Below the pieces are notes generated by a model. The model made no database searches, was not told the DNA's origin, and was given only the letters and a program-made list of their open reading frames with translations. This document shows positions 31,413 to 40,036 of a stretch of 64,000 nt of DNA, piece after piece (positions within the stretch are counted from its first letter, which is position 1; every line of letters starts with the position of its first letter). The position numbers were made by a program, and so were the translations under genes. This DNA comes from a virus, in IMG/VR virus record IMGVR_UViG_3300028676_000003, positions 62,001 through 126,000 of that record, one strand, 5' to 3'.

Positions 31413-31645
31413 TAAGCTTTTTCTTTTACAAGTCTGTAACGAGTGTATCTAGTTTTCTCACCAAACTTATCAACACCATTTTCTTTTTCAGACGAAATTT
31501 CATATCCCTCTTTCTTCAAGGAATTAATTGTTGCCGCAAGTCTTAAGTTTGCTAAATGAATTGCCGCATACCAAGGTGAAACACCTCTTGGGTCTCTAAG
31601 GGCTGTTAATACTCTTTGTTTTTTTGAATTTAATTTAGTTGCCAT
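31412..31645 (-). CDS. Small winged-helix/HTH-like DNA-binding protein
   Basis: 77 aa. MATKLNSKKQRVLTALRDPRGVSP is followed by WYAAIHLANLRLAATINSLKKEG as the helix-turn-helix pair and YEISSEKENG...TRYTRYRLV as the wing. This pattern fits helix-turn-helix proteins of phages and mobile elements. Preceded by a strong host-type promoter (-7 box at 31671-31678), so it may act early as a transcription or replication regulator. Regulatory role inferred. Confidence 0.6.
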   Translation of the reverse strand: MATKLNSKKQRVLTALRDPRGVSPWYAAIHLANLRLAATINSLKKEGYEISSEKENGVDKFGEKTRYTRYRLVKEKA

Positions 31646-31670
31646 AATTTAATTGTTTAAAGTTAAAGTA

Positions 31671-31701
31671 CAAAGGTAAGACTTATTTTCGAGACTACCA
31701 A
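31671..31701 (-). promoter_or_regulatory. Bacteroidota-type promoter (- strand)
   Basis: TTG (31701-31699), 20 nt, TACCTTTG (31678-31671), 25 nt before the start at 31645. Confidence 0.8.
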
Positions 31702-31703
31702 AT

Positions 31704-32333
31704 TTATTTTAAAATATTTTCCAATAAAGTGAAATCATCCATAACTCCCTTATAGTAATTATCATGAACAAACTCACCATAAGGTGTAATAAACTTGATA
31801 TTATCCAAGAAAACTCTTTGTCCAATCATCAATTGATTAACTGGATAGTGCATTTCTTCTGATAAACCAAGTACCATTTGTTTAATCCAATCGTATTCTA
31901 GTATTTGACATAAGTCAGCATCACGAATAATGCTTTGGTAAATATTCAAATCATCAACCTTAATAACGTATGGATATTGTGTTGCATAAATGATTTCTTT
32001 CATGAACTCAAAATCTAAATGAACTATTTGATATTCACTTAAGAATGTACCTAATCCAACGATTGCTTGTTCCACGTTGAAAGCATCATCTCTTCGTCCC
32101 ATAGAGTGGTTAAAATCGTGAAATAAAGCAGCCATAAGCAAAGCTTCTACCTTATCATCTTCTAACATCTTCATGAAGTCTAGAGCTTGATAACAGTTCT
32201 TAACAACAGTAAGCATATGGTTGAAGTTATGATATGGTGCATGATTTGATTTGTTATTTTCAACCAAATACTTTAAACCAAACCTAAGTGAAGGATATTG
32301 GTTTATTATGTGTAATACGTTCTTCTTATTCAT
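31704..32333 (-). CDS. HD-domain phosphohydrolase
   Basis: 209 aa from ATG 32333 (MNKKNVLHIINQYPS), which overlaps the previous stop as TAATG; the in-frame ATG at 32345 is less likely. HD signature: YHNFNHM (34-40) supplies the first His, FHDFNH (71-76) the His-Asp pair, and RDADL a downstream Asp. This is the metal site of nucleotide or cyclic-nucleotide phosphohydrolases. It could cleave nucleotides or a signalling nucleotide of the host. Co-transcribed with the small Cys protein upstream from a host-type promoter. Confidence 0.75.
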   Translation of the reverse strand: MNKKNVLHIINQYPSLRFGLKYLVENNKSNHAPYHNFNHMLTVVKNCYQALDFMKMLEDDKVEALLMAALFHDFNHSMGRRDDAFNVEQAIVGLGTFLSEYQIVHLDFEFMKEIIYATQYPYVIKVDDLNIYQSIIRDADLCQILEYDWIKQMVLGLSEEMHYPVNQLMIGQRVFLDNIKFITPYGEFVHDNYYKGVMDDFTLLENILK

Positions 32334-32578
32334 TAGCAAGTACAATTATCATTTCCACACCAACCACATTTATCCAATTCTTTTTGACGAGCATCTTCTC
32401 TAGCTTGATTCTGTGCGTCAAGAACCCATTCTTCACCGTTCCACTCCATACCTTCGTAGAAGCCACCCTTAGCGTTTGATGTAAAGAATTCTCTATTGGT
32501 CATAAGACCGTTCTTTCTATGATGGTCGTCCCAATTGGTATCGTCCTCATTGTATGCTGGGTATTTATTTTTATCCAT
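32333..32578 (-). CDS. Small protein with C-terminal Cys cluster (81 aa)
   Basis: Begins MDKNKYPAYNEDDTNWDDHHRKNG; aromatic/acidic middle with WNGEEWVLDAQNQARE. It ends KCGWCGNDNCTC, four cysteines in a C-x2-C-x4-C-x-C pattern that could bind one metal. First gene of an early unit with the HD-domain protein. Family unknown. Confidence 0.55.
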   Translation of the reverse strand: MDKNKYPAYNEDDTNWDDHHRKNGLMTNREFFTSNAKGGFYEGMEWNGEEWVLDAQNQAREDARQKELDKCGWCGNDNCTC

Positions 32579-32596
32579 AGTTATTTAATTACGAAA

Positions 32597-32627
32597 CAAA
32601 GGTACAAAAAAAATCCCGATAATACAA
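32597..32627 (-). promoter_or_regulatory. Bacteroidota-type promoter (- strand)
   Basis: TTG (32627-32625), 20 nt, TACCTTTG (32604-32597), 18 nt before the start at 32578. It overlaps the terminator of the upstream gene. Confidence 0.8.
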
Positions 32628-32640
32628 ATTATCAGGACTA
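32606..32640 (-). terminator. Intrinsic terminator (- strand)
   Basis: Reads AGTCCTGATAAT, loop, ATTATCGGGAT, then T8, downstream of the zinc-ribbon protein gene. Confidence 0.8.
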
Positions 32641-32668
32641 TTTTTTACGTTAACTCTAGTTATTATTT

Positions 32669-33598
32669 TTATGCTTTTGTTCCGCAGTTTGAGCAAAACT
32701 TATCAGTTTTACCTAATTTTGCACCGCAGTTTGTACAGTATTTTTTTACATTGATATCTTCTGATGTATTCACTTTTTGTGAAATAGGAAGCATCTTATA
32801 TTCAAGTGTGTGGAATGCAAAGTATTCAAACTCCTTGCTTACTGTTGTGAATTTTTGGTCAGATTTAGAACCTTCCTCAACTCTACCAGTTTCTATGGTT
32901 TTTGATTTCTTTTCAAGCTTAGGAGCCGCTGACGAACTTCTAAGGATTCCTTTAGAAATTGGTTGGCTTTTAAGTCTATCCATTTGATTAAGCGCAGATG
33001 AAGTAACATTGAAGTCAAGACCATCAAGACTAATACCACCAGTGTTTGAAACATTGGTACTAGATAAGAAAGCGTTATTATCTGTTGCATTAAATGAAGT
33101 TGTTGTGAATGAACCACCAAGACTAACAATTGAACCACTGTTATAGCTTTTATAATCATTATAGTCAGGACCACCGAATGAACCACCAAGTCTTGTTGTA
33201 CCGATGTTGCCAAGAGTTAGAATTGGTCTTCTTTGTTGTTCTCTAAAGAACTCAACCTTGAAGTCTCCGTTGCTTTTGATTGCTTCTTTCACTTCAGCAG
33301 TATTTGCTACTTCGTATGTGTCGAATAAGAATTTCTTTTCAACATCTAAGAAACGCTCCAAGAATACTCTCTGTCCAGGTCTCAATACAAGACCACCTTG
33401 AGAAATGATTTTTCCGTTTAATTTGATTTTTGCAAGAATATTATCTGTAGTTGGATTGAATAATTCAATCTGAAATTCTTGCCCTTTTTGAAGGTAATAA
33501 GTTGGCATTTCGCCTTTTTTGTTGTAAACTTTTAGTCTACTTTTGTTCACAGCAATACTAGCTGTAGGAACCGCAGTCCCTAGTGTTTTTTGAGTCAT
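32669..33598 (-). CDS. Beta-rich protein with C-terminal double zinc ribbon
   Basis: 309 aa. The N-terminal 130 residues are beta-sandwich-like (FQIELFNPTTDNILAKIKLNG, then RPGQRVFLERFLD). A Ser/Gly/Asn-rich flexible middle follows, then YCTNCGAKL and FCSNCGTKA (about 285-307), a zinc-ribbon of the double CxxC type. Such ribbons often mediate protein binding. It has a host-type promoter with an unusually long leader (about 100 nt) and its own terminator. Function unknown; possibly an early scaffold or adaptor protein. Confidence 0.65.
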   Translation of the reverse strand: MTQKTLGTAVPTASIAVNKSRLKVYNKKGEMPTYYLQKGQEFQIELFNPTTDNILAKIKLNGKIISQGGLVLRPGQRVFLERFLDVEKKFLFDTYEVANTAEVKEAIKSNGDFKVEFFREQQRRPILTLGNIGTTRLGGSFGGPDYNDYKSYNSGSIVSLGGSFTTTSFNATDNNAFLSSTNVSNTGGISLDGLDFNVTSSALNQMDRLKSQPISKGILRSSSAAPKLEKKSKTIETGRVEEGSKSDQKFTTVSKEFEYFAFHTLEYKMLPISQKVNTSEDINVKKYCTNCGAKLGKTDKFCSNCGTKA

Positions 33599-33702
33599 TT
33601 TTTAACTTTTAATTTTTGTAATTATGTACTAATTTCTTTGTTGCCTTAACAACTCCAAAGCCATATTTCAGGCTCGAAACTAATACGTGAGTTAACGTAA
33701 TA

Positions 33703-33733
33703 CAAAGGTACTATATAATTTCTTGAAAGTCAA
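33703..33733 (-). promoter_or_regulatory. Bacteroidota-type promoter (- strand) with long leader
   Basis: TTG (33733-33731), 20 nt, TACCTTTG (33710-33703); about 100 nt of untranslated leader precede the start at 33598. Confidence 0.75.
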
Positions 33734-33738
33734 GTACT

Positions 33739-34389
33739 TTAGTCATATTTTGAGAAAAATAAATCAGAACCACTCTTGAAAGCCTTGATAGGGTTGAATC
33801 CTTTCTTAATATAATTTTGTCCACGGCCAAGCATTTCTTTGAAATCATCATTGGGTTGCATCGAATAAACAGTATTATATTTTTTTATCAGCTCTTGAGT
33901 TTCAGGGTTAATTTCACTTAACCATTCCTCATATTCTTCAGGGTTTTCAAATGTGTCGTTACTACCAGTATATAATGCAACACTAAATTCTGGGTTCCAT
34001 TTACCACTGGCATCAAATGGTGCAATGTTTGTTTTATTAACATCAGGTCTATCATAAAATTTAACCCATACATTCAATGCTTCACTTCTAACGTCACCTT
34101 TTCTAGCTGGCATAAGTCCTTTACCCTTCGTACTAGCCATCATCATAGCCATTTCGTAGATATAAGGCCCGAAACCATCTTCTGCGGCCACTTTATCCAC
34201 ATCGAAATTTTGACCTCTTAGAGAGGCTGAAATCACGCCATATGATTTATTGGTCATAGGGTCATATAAGACAAGACTTATCCTGTTATCCTTTTGGAAT
34301 AACGCAGTTTCTATTGGTAGATTTTTTGATGTAAGCATAGTTTCTCCTAATAGATTTTCTCTAAGTAATTTTTTAATTATATGTTTCAT
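33739..34389 (-). CDS. Tagged cargo-like protein (216 aa)
   Basis: N-terminus MKHIIKKLLRENLLGE, nearly the same as that of the gene at 30538, with L-R-E ending at residue 11. The body contains VYDPM-like strands and the block DGFGPYIYEMAMMMAST, GLMPARKGDVRSEAL and VWVKFYDRPDV. That block resembles a motif I associate with hypothetical proteins of large phages, possibly GNAT-related, without a proven activity. It follows the structural gene at 34392 by 2 nt and shares its late-type promoter. Inferred head cargo. Confidence 0.65.
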   Translation of the reverse strand: MKHIIKKLLRENLLGETMLTSKNLPIETALFQKDNRISLVLYDPMTNKSYGVISASLRGQNFDVDKVAAEDGFGPYIYEMAMMMASTKGKGLMPARKGDVRSEALNVWVKFYDRPDVNKTNIAPFDASGKWNPEFSVALYTGSNDTFENPEEYEEWLSEINPETQELIKKYNTVYSMQPNDDFKEMLGRGQNYIKKGFNPIKAFKSGSDLFFSKYD

Positions 34390-34391
34390 TT

Positions 34392-35798
34392 TTATTGACT
34401 TTTACGAAGATTAACTTGATTTACAATATCGAAGTTAATCACATTTTTTAGTGTTGTAACTTCCAAATCAGAACTAACAAGAACATCTAAATAATAAGTG
34501 TTAGGTAAAAGGCTGTCAGTATCTAACAAGAAATAATAATTGTTGATGCTTCTTTCAATTGGTTCGAAATCAATAACTGTTAATTCACCTTGCCCTTCTT
34601 TCACATAAAGTCTGTATTTCAAACCATCAATTTTTTGTGTTTGCTCAACTGTATAAGGAATTCTAGCAGAAACAATTACCTTACGAATATCTCCACGTTT
34701 AATTTTTTCATTAGCATATATTCCTGAAACGCTGATAGCAGTTTTCTTAGGTTGAGAGTCTGAATTTGCAATATTGTAATATCCAAGTGAGTTTTTCATA
34801 ACAAAATCAAGACTTGCGTCAGGTCTTGCTACACCGTTGATGATAAGGCCACTCCATACGTCATTGTACATAGTACAATCGTTATCAGCAGTTGTTGGAA
34901 CCGTGATATCGATAGAGTATACTCCTTTTGTAACTTGTGTTACACCTGAACCAGTAAACGTAGCAAAAGATGTGCCAGTATTATCAAACACTTCAACACT
35001 TGGTAAAGTATCAAGGTTTGTTGGATTACCGCCAAGACTAACGTAAAGATATAATTTATTTGGCTTATCTAAATAGAAATCATTTCTATCATCAGTAATA
35101 TGACCATCATAGATAGTTTCAACAAATGGTTCGTAAAATGTTTGTGTATTGTTTGTAAAGAAACCAACATATTGTGGGTTAACAGTTTCTAGGTCCTCAT
35201 AGTAATCAGGGAATGCAATTCCAAGACCATAATTCGTATCACCAGTAAGAACACCATTAACATAATCAGTAATATCAATTTCAATATTTTCATTACCCTT
35301 GTCGAAGTGTTGAGTTGCAACGGTTACACCAGTTGATGAACCTGTATACACACCTGAACCACCTGACCAAAAAATTCCATTTTGAGAGTAGTACCAATTT
35401 GAATAACCTTCTCTGTAAGCTTGGTCTCCAAATGTTAGAATTGGTAATTCATAGTCATAACCAGTACCGTTATCCCATGGTTGGTCCACCTTGAAAACAA
35501 TAAGGTCGAATGAAGTAGTTCTTTCTTTAGAACCCATTCCCTTGTTTAAAAGGTCTGTATCGAATGCACCAGTATTGGTCATTTTAAGTGTATGTCTAAG
35601 CTTAGTTAAATCAGGGAATGTTCCACCAGTATATAGGTTAGTCAGCTTAGTTTCATCGAAATGAAATAAGAACCTGCTATGGCTTTTAGTTGCTGACTCA
35701 CCACCGTAGTATAATTCAGCAATAGGGTTTAAACCAGTGTTAATGTTTGATTTGCTTAGAATCGTATTGTTTTTATCGAAATATGTACGTATTACCAT
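34392..35798 (-). CDS. Beta-rich tail/baseplate structural protein (468 aa)
   Basis: Rich in Thr/Gly/Asn/Tyr with alternating strands. The N-terminal part (AELYYGGESATKSHSRFLFHFDE) resembles DNRLRE-type beta-sandwich domains that describe linear protein features. The central part (KLYLYVSLGGNPTNLDTLP) and the C-terminal part (KYRLYVKEGQGELTVIDFEPIER) look like repeated immunoglobulin-like domains. Transcribed away from the gp5-like gene 32 nt upstream, with its own late-type motif. Probably a baseplate or fibre connector. Confidence 0.65.
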   Translation of the reverse strand: MVIRTYFDKNNTILSKSNINTGLNPIAELYYGGESATKSHSRFLFHFDETKLTNLYTGGTFPDLTKLRHTLKMTNTGAFDTDLLNKGMGSKERTTSFDLIVFKVDQPWDNGTGYDYELPILTFGDQAYREGYSNWYYSQNGIFWSGGSGVYTGSSTGVTVATQHFDKGNENIEIDITDYVNGVLTGDTNYGLGIAFPDYYEDLETVNPQYVGFFTNNTQTFYEPFVETIYDGHITDDRNDFYLDKPNKLYLYVSLGGNPTNLDTLPSVEVFDNTGTSFATFTGSGVTQVTKGVYSIDITVPTTADNDCTMYNDVWSGLIINGVARPDASLDFVMKNSLGYYNIANSDSQPKKTAISVSGIYANEKIKRGDIRKVIVSARIPYTVEQTQKIDGLKYRLYVKEGQGELTVIDFEPIERSINNYYFLLDTDSLLPNTYYLDVLVSSDLEVTTLKNVINFDIVNQVNLRKSQ

Positions 35799-35813
35799 TT
35801 TTATCTTTTTATA

Positions 35814-35821
35814 ATAAATAT
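35814..35821 (-). promoter_or_regulatory. ATATTTAT late-type promoter motif (- strand)
   Basis: Reads TAGATATTTATTATAAAAAG, 15 nt before the start at 35798. Confidence 0.55.
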
Positions 35822-35830
35822 CTAAAAAGT

Positions 35831-36817
35831 TTAGTTTATTCGTACATTTGCGCTTAACATTGATTTTTCTAAATCATCAGCTTTTGCTTTAAAAATAGCT
35901 AGAGCTTGTTTATTCCCTGAAGCAGTTAAATCGGTCGCTGGGTTACCGTTTCCATTATGTACGTGAGCGAAAAGAGCCTCTTTCAAAAGTATAAGATATT
36001 GAATAAGAACATCACCAAATGGTACTTGATGTGCTGACTCTAAGATAATAGCCATTTCCTCATCAGAGATAAGTTCATCTTGTCCTGTAAGGTTGAATCT
36101 TGGGCTACCACCGCTATGTGTAAGTAAGTTGATTTTATTTGCTACAATATTTGTAATAGTTCCTTTTTGAGCAACAGAATTTTGTTGAGTAGGTTTCTCT
36201 ACTACAGCATCGTTTTTGATTTGAATGTAGGCTTGTGTTTTTGTATTAAACTGAATTCCATATGGGTTTTGAGCCGTTGTAGGTATTGTTTCAAACTTTC
36301 CAGCTCTAAGTATTATCTCATTGGCTTTTTGTGTAATATCAGTATTGTATCTACCTTGAACACTGATATCTTCAGATTCAGGAAAAACACCTCTTAATTG
36401 TGGTAGTGTATTGATATTTACGCTTGGTGTTGTTGCACCAAAAGTAAACCCACGAAATGCTGTAAACTTGGCATTATCGAAGTTTAATTTATCAGGTTGT
36501 GAAATAACTGGCCCAATATAAATTCTATCTGCATGTTGTCTGTTTTTATCGAATACGAATATCCAAACAGCTTCACCAACCTTTGGAACACTTGAAAAGT
36601 GCTTAGGTATCATAGGGAAGGCATAAGGTAAATTACCATTAAGAATACCATCATCACCACCCGCAGATTGTGACCCTTTAATTCTAACTTGGATTCTACC
36701 TAAATTAAATTCGTCAGTATTAGAAACAACCTCACCGTATTTTAGATATTGGAAACTACTTACGTTCTCATATGCTCCCGAACCTGTTCTATTTAATTTA
36801 TTGGTACCTTCTGCCAT
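35831..36817 (-). CDS. Baseplate hub/spike protein with gp5-type OB domain
   Basis: 328 aa. Residues about 25-115 are a gp5/VgrG-type OB fold: YGEVVSNTDEFNLGRIQVRIKG, LPYAFPMIPKHFSSVPKVGEAVWIFV and DRIYIGPVISQP. The C-terminal part (about 240-328) is helical (IQYLILLKEALFAHVHNG). No lysozyme domain is seen, unlike T4 gp5. It probably forms the central hub at the tail tip. Start overlaps the preceding small gene as TAATG. Confidence 0.85.
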   Translation of the reverse strand: MAEGTNKLNRTGSGAYENVSSFQYLKYGEVVSNTDEFNLGRIQVRIKGSQSAGGDDGILNGNLPYAFPMIPKHFSSVPKVGEAVWIFVFDKNRQHADRIYIGPVISQPDKLNFDNAKFTAFRGFTFGATTPSVNINTLPQLRGVFPESEDISVQGRYNTDITQKANEIILRAGKFETIPTTAQNPYGIQFNTKTQAYIQIKNDAVVEKPTQQNSVAQKGTITNIVANKINLLTHSGGSPRFNLTGQDELISDEEMAIILESAHQVPFGDVLIQYLILLKEALFAHVHNGNGNPATDLTASGNKQALAIFKAKADDLEKSMLSANVRIN

Positions 36818-36996
36818 TATTTATCTCCTTTTAACCTTTTTAATATAATTTTATTTGCTTCATCGAAACGTTTCTCGATTTCCACCATTTTATCGTAATC
36901 CTTAAGCATTCTTAATTTGATTGCTTCATGGTCCGCTTCCATTTGTTTTATTTCAAATAGAATTTCGTTGTTTGATTTATCCTCTAGTTTATCCAT
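36817..36996 (-). CDS. Small coiled-coil protein (59 aa)
   Basis: ATG 36996 to TAA 36819-36817. Begins MDKLEDKSNNEILFEIKQME and is one continuous charged helix to the end (KRFDEANKIILKRLKGDK). Both ends overlap neighbours by the TAATG arrangement, which makes a real gene very likely despite the size. Sits inside the baseplate operon; perhaps a small assembly chaperone or tail component. Confidence 0.7.
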   Translation of the reverse strand: MDKLEDKSNNEILFEIKQMEADHEAIKLRMLKDYDKMVEIEKRFDEANKIILKRLKGDK

Positions 36997-37448
36997 TATC
37001 TGATTATACCGTCTCCTACGGCCATTGTTGTTGTTACACCTTGTGAAACCACTGGAATACCTAAGTTTCCAATTCCAACTGTCATAACAGAAATCCCAGG
37101 TGGTATAACCACATTAACTACTGATTCTGTTAGTATTGTGTTGATTATTTCTTCGATTCTAATAAGCTCCATTGCTTCTTCATTGTTAGGTCCATCGGCA
37201 AATACATCACCAACTTGTCTTCCAGCTTCAGATTGTCTCGCTATGATTCGAGAGGCTACAGCTTGTGCTGAGACTCCTGGTCTTAGTTTGGCACCAACCA
37301 TAATAAGAGGTGGTGGGAGTGCCGCTACTGGTTCATCGGGTATTGAAAATGCTGATAAAATCAGATTTAAAACTCCACTAATTGAACCTAGATTAAAAGA
37401 TGAATTATTCTTTACGTCTTCTAACTTTTCTTGATTAAATGTACTCAT
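36996..37448 (-). CDS. Tail/baseplate-block protein (150 aa)
   Basis: Begins MSTFNQEKLEDVKNNSSFNLGS. It has a Pro/Ala-rich loop (DEPVAALPPPLIMVGAKL) and a helical middle. The C-terminal 50 residues (VVNVVIPPGISVMTVGIGNLG and TTTMAVGDGIIR) are a Gly/Val-rich strand repeat reminiscent of PAAR-like tips but without their histidines. Located next to the gp5-like hub. A spike-tip role is possible but unproven. Confidence 0.6.
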   Translation of the reverse strand: MSTFNQEKLEDVKNNSSFNLGSISGVLNLILSAFSIPDEPVAALPPPLIMVGAKLRPGVSAQAVASRIIARQSEAGRQVGDVFADGPNNEEAMELIRIEEIINTILTESVVNVVIPPGISVMTVGIGNLGIPVVSQGVTTTMAVGDGIIR

Positions 37449-38863
37449 TATGCTAATCCTTTTATAATTCTAATTGCCTCTTGTGGTACACCACTTAAGC
37501 TTAACAGCTGAGAGATTTTATTTTTATTCTTATCTATTTGTTTTTTGACTTGGGCCTGTGCAACCAATTCTGCAATTCTTTTAAGTGCTATAACTACAAG
37601 CATTTCAACGATTGTTTTAGTAACTTCTTTAATAAGCTGTCTAAATAATTGTTTGTTTTTTTGTATGAAATCAACACCATCTGCAAATATGGCACCTGAA
37701 CCGTAGATTATCTTGAAATTAATCAAGAATGTCATAACAACCTTTGGTGATAATATAACACCAACAATTGATTTAATCAAGGTTTCAATTATATTTTGAA
37801 TAAAATTTAACTTTATTGTTTGGTTATCCGCTACGTTCGTTGATTTGTTTGCTGATTCACTAGCCATAACTTCCAAGTTAGTTGAAAGTACGTTCTTTTG
37901 TTCTTCTACTGTAACAGCATTACCCATTTGAGTATTGAACTCAATAAGTGAGTTTTGTGATACACTAGAATCGATTTCTGTTGAAGCTTTAACCTTGATG
38001 ATTCCTTGTTTGCGTAAATCAACTTGGTTTTCTATCTTTGAAAGTTCAGTACTATCAAATGTAAAGTAAGTATCGCTAACTGTTTCACCAGCATCTGATT
38101 GTACCATCTTATCAACAACTGCGTTTATCTTTCCTTCAGCTTCCAATTGTTTTCTAGTTTTATTAAGATTGATTGAAATACTACCGAAGATAGTGTTAAT
38201 AATACTTGTAACAAGATTGCTAGTATTGAATAGTTGAATACTATCAATATAGTCATTGTTTAGGTCGTTAAGAGTTTTTGAATTGTAAGCTGGATTTGAC
38301 CTAATTATAAGTGAATTGTTTGGATTAACACCATTTGGGTCAAGCGAAACAAACGTTACATCTAGAATTCCTTTCCATGTGTTGGTAATTCCGTCTTGTT
38401 GGATTACTCCGTATAAGAAGGTATTGAAATCTGTTGAATCTGTTAGGTTATTTGTTACATCATTGTATAATAGCTTCCCTGAAGCAGACTTTGGGTCTAC
38501 TTTCAATAAATCCAAAAAATCAATCTTTTTTAATTCGATTACAATTCCAGTTGTTTTGATAAAACTTGGTAGGCTTGGATTAACACCACAACTAACAATT
38601 CCTTTAAGTTCACGTTTCATTGCTTTTTTTACTTTAATCTCTATGTCTCCAAGTGAATGTGTTAGCATATCCACTAGACTTTTAACCAAAGCATCATACC
38701 CTATTAAAGATTTAATAAGGTCAGTTAAGAATGTGATGCTATCACCGTTATTGTTGATTGATGGGAATGATGAACTAAGTTTAAGTTGTGGCATCGATTC
38801 TGTAAGAGTCTTTGCGGCCGCAATATTACCAAAAACCTTTCTTTTTTTATCTAATATTGACAT
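37448..38863 (-). CDS. Large tail/baseplate-block protein (471 aa)
   Basis: Starts MSILDKKRKVFGNIAAAKTLTES. Soluble N-terminal two thirds with many Asn/Thr/Ser strands. The C-terminal third is markedly hydrophobic and helical (FIQNIIETLIKSIVGVILSP, MTFLINFKIIYG, MLVVIALKRIAELVA), which could be membrane-active or a buried oligomer core. Gene overlaps link it to both neighbours. May be a tape-measure-like or injection-associated protein; no family recognised. Confidence 0.55.
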   Translation of the reverse strand: MSILDKKRKVFGNIAAAKTLTESMPQLKLSSSFPSINNNGDSITFLTDLIKSLIGYDALVKSLVDMLTHSLGDIEIKVKKAMKRELKGIVSCGVNPSLPSFIKTTGIVIELKKIDFLDLLKVDPKSASGKLLYNDVTNNLTDSTDFNTFLYGVIQQDGITNTWKGILDVTFVSLDPNGVNPNNSLIIRSNPAYNSKTLNDLNNDYIDSIQLFNTSNLVTSIINTIFGSISINLNKTRKQLEAEGKINAVVDKMVQSDAGETVSDTYFTFDSTELSKIENQVDLRKQGIIKVKASTEIDSSVSQNSLIEFNTQMGNAVTVEEQKNVLSTNLEVMASESANKSTNVADNQTIKLNFIQNIIETLIKSIVGVILSPKVVMTFLINFKIIYGSGAIFADGVDFIQKNKQLFRQLIKEVTKTIVEMLVVIALKRIAELVAQAQVKKQIDKNKNKISQLLSLSGVPQEAIRIIKGLA

Positions 38864-38865
38864 GT

Positions 38866-39243
38866 TTATTCTTCGTTCTCTTGTCCTTTATTTTTGAACA
38901 TTTCTCTAATTGTTCTGAAGTCACTAAGTGATGCTGTACCACTGCTTCTTTCGGAAACAGCCGCTTCTTCGTTACCACGATTCTTGATAATATCGCTTTG
39001 TAATTTTGCTAGTTCTAACTTAATACGAATAGCTGAATCTTTAATTTTCAAAAGACCACCTTTTTCTTTGGCAACCTTTGTTAATTCATCTACTGTTTCA
39101 GAAATAGCACTTACTGATAATTCGTTAATTGTACGTTGTGCATCAGTTATTTGTAAACAAGCATCATTATAGGTTTCTTGCATAAGTCCTTCTAATGATT
39201 CATTGTTATTTACTTTTACTACTTGTTTTGTTTTTCTTGGCAT
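38866..39243 (-). CDS. Helical protein, first gene of the baseplate operon (125 aa)
   Basis: Begins MPRKTKQVVKVNNNESLEGL. The centre is a long coiled-coil-like helix (TVDELTKVAKEKGGLLKI, IRIKLELAKLQSDIIKN), and the C-terminal part is polar (SERSSGTASLSDFRTIREMF). A terminase small subunit has a comparable helical core, but I see no decisive motif, so this is only an alternative. Driven by a late-type motif 30 nt upstream. Confidence 0.5.
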   Translation of the reverse strand: MPRKTKQVVKVNNNESLEGLMQETYNDACLQITDAQRTINELSVSAISETVDELTKVAKEKGGLLKIKDSAIRIKLELAKLQSDIIKNRGNEEAAVSERSSGTASLSDFRTIREMFKNKGQENEE

Positions 39244-39273
39244 GATTTTATTAATAGTTTACGTTATTTAACT

Positions 39274-39281
39274 ATAAATAT
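39274..39281 (-). promoter_or_regulatory. ATATTTAT late-type promoter motif (- strand)
   Basis: Reads AGATATTTATAGTTAAATAACG towards 39243 with 30 nt spacing; shares the 16-mer of 3852 and 6473. Confidence 0.6.
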
Positions 39282-39307
39282 CTGTAAATCTGTTTTAAAA
39301 CCAATTT

Positions 39308-40036
39308 CTACAAACCACGTAGCTTTAAGAGCTCATACATCTCTTTGAAACGTTTCATAGCTAACCTAATATCTTTTGTAGATAGATTGGTATAGTTTCT
39401 CATGGTTTCTAATACAGAATTTTTATTGTATTTTGAACCACCTTCCATTGATTCAAATGCGGTTTCCCAATTCTCAAGAATTTCAATTAGGGCATAGCCG
39501 ACTTTTCTTTCATTGTCATTTAGTTTTTTCTTTGGTGGTTGGTCTTCATCGTTTAATTCATCCTTGATTCCACTAGAAAGTTTTTTGATGAAATCATCCA
39601 TCATAAATCCGTCATTATCGATTACGTAAGTTAAGTCTTCACGTTCTTCGATACTACTAGACATATCTTCATACGAAGCATTTTGCTTCATATATTTTTC
39701 ATCTTTGATAAGCAAACCCAAGATATAGTGTTTTGCTATTGTTCCAAAATATGAATAGGCTTTTTTTCCTCTCCCTGCTTCAAATTTATGCACTTTGGTC
39801 ATTAGAAACGAAAGGGTGTCTCCGTGTAATTCTTCAAACGTTTCACCCTTTCTATATAATTTATATCTTCTAATGATTGATTCAATCATTTTATCTAACG
39901 GGGCCTTTAGCCACTCGTTGAATATTTGGTTTCTTTCTGCTTCGTCTTCTGATTCTAGAAAATTGATTACTGCTTCTTCTTCATTTGGACCAAAGTACAT
40001 GTCATTTGTTCTTTTACGTCCTCTTTTATTAACCAT
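39308..40036 (-). CDS. Late-transcription sigma factor (T4 gp55-like)
   Basis: 242 aa. Begins MVNKRGRKRTNDMYFGPNEEEAVINFL. The region LDKMIESIIRRYKLYRKGETFEELHGDTLSFLMTKVHKFEAGRGKKAYSYFGTIAKHYIL is the sigma region 2-like core shared by gp55 and its phage relatives (YFGP, FEEL, FLxxKxxKF and KAYSYFGTIAK blocks). The tail has a helical segment (STKDIRLAMKRFKEMYELL), probably the clamp- or polymerase-contact end. gp55 directs host RNA polymerase to late promoters. Here the probable target is the ATATTTAT motif. Confidence 0.88.
   Translation of the reverse strand: MVNKRGRKRTNDMYFGPNEEEAVINFLESEDEAERNQIFNEWLKAPLDKMIESIIRRYKLYRKGETFEELHGDTLSFLMTKVHKFEAGRGKKAYSYFGTIAKHYILGLLIKDEKYMKQNASYEDMSSSIEEREDLTYVIDNDGFMMDDFIKKLSSGIKDELNDEDQPPKKKLNDNERKVGYALIEILENWETAFESMEGGSKYNKNSVLETMRNYTNLSTKDIRLAMKRFKEMYELLKLRGL

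Noticed and set aside
33629-33664. 11-codon ORF in the leader of the zinc-ribbon gene.
   Set aside because: Too short to annotate as a gene; mentioned only as a possible leader element.
36996-37448. PAAR spike-tip protein.
   Set aside because: The Gly/Val strands are suggestive, but the metal-binding histidines and the PAAR repeats are not visible.
38316-38897. 193-codon frame on the + strand antisense to the tail/baseplate gene at 37448.
   Set aside because: The - strand gene is tightly coupled to both neighbours; the + frame has no promoter motif or plausible domain.
38866-39243. Terminase small subunit (gp16-like).
   Set aside because: Only a generic helical core is visible and the gene is far from the large subunit; kept as an alternative in the annotation.
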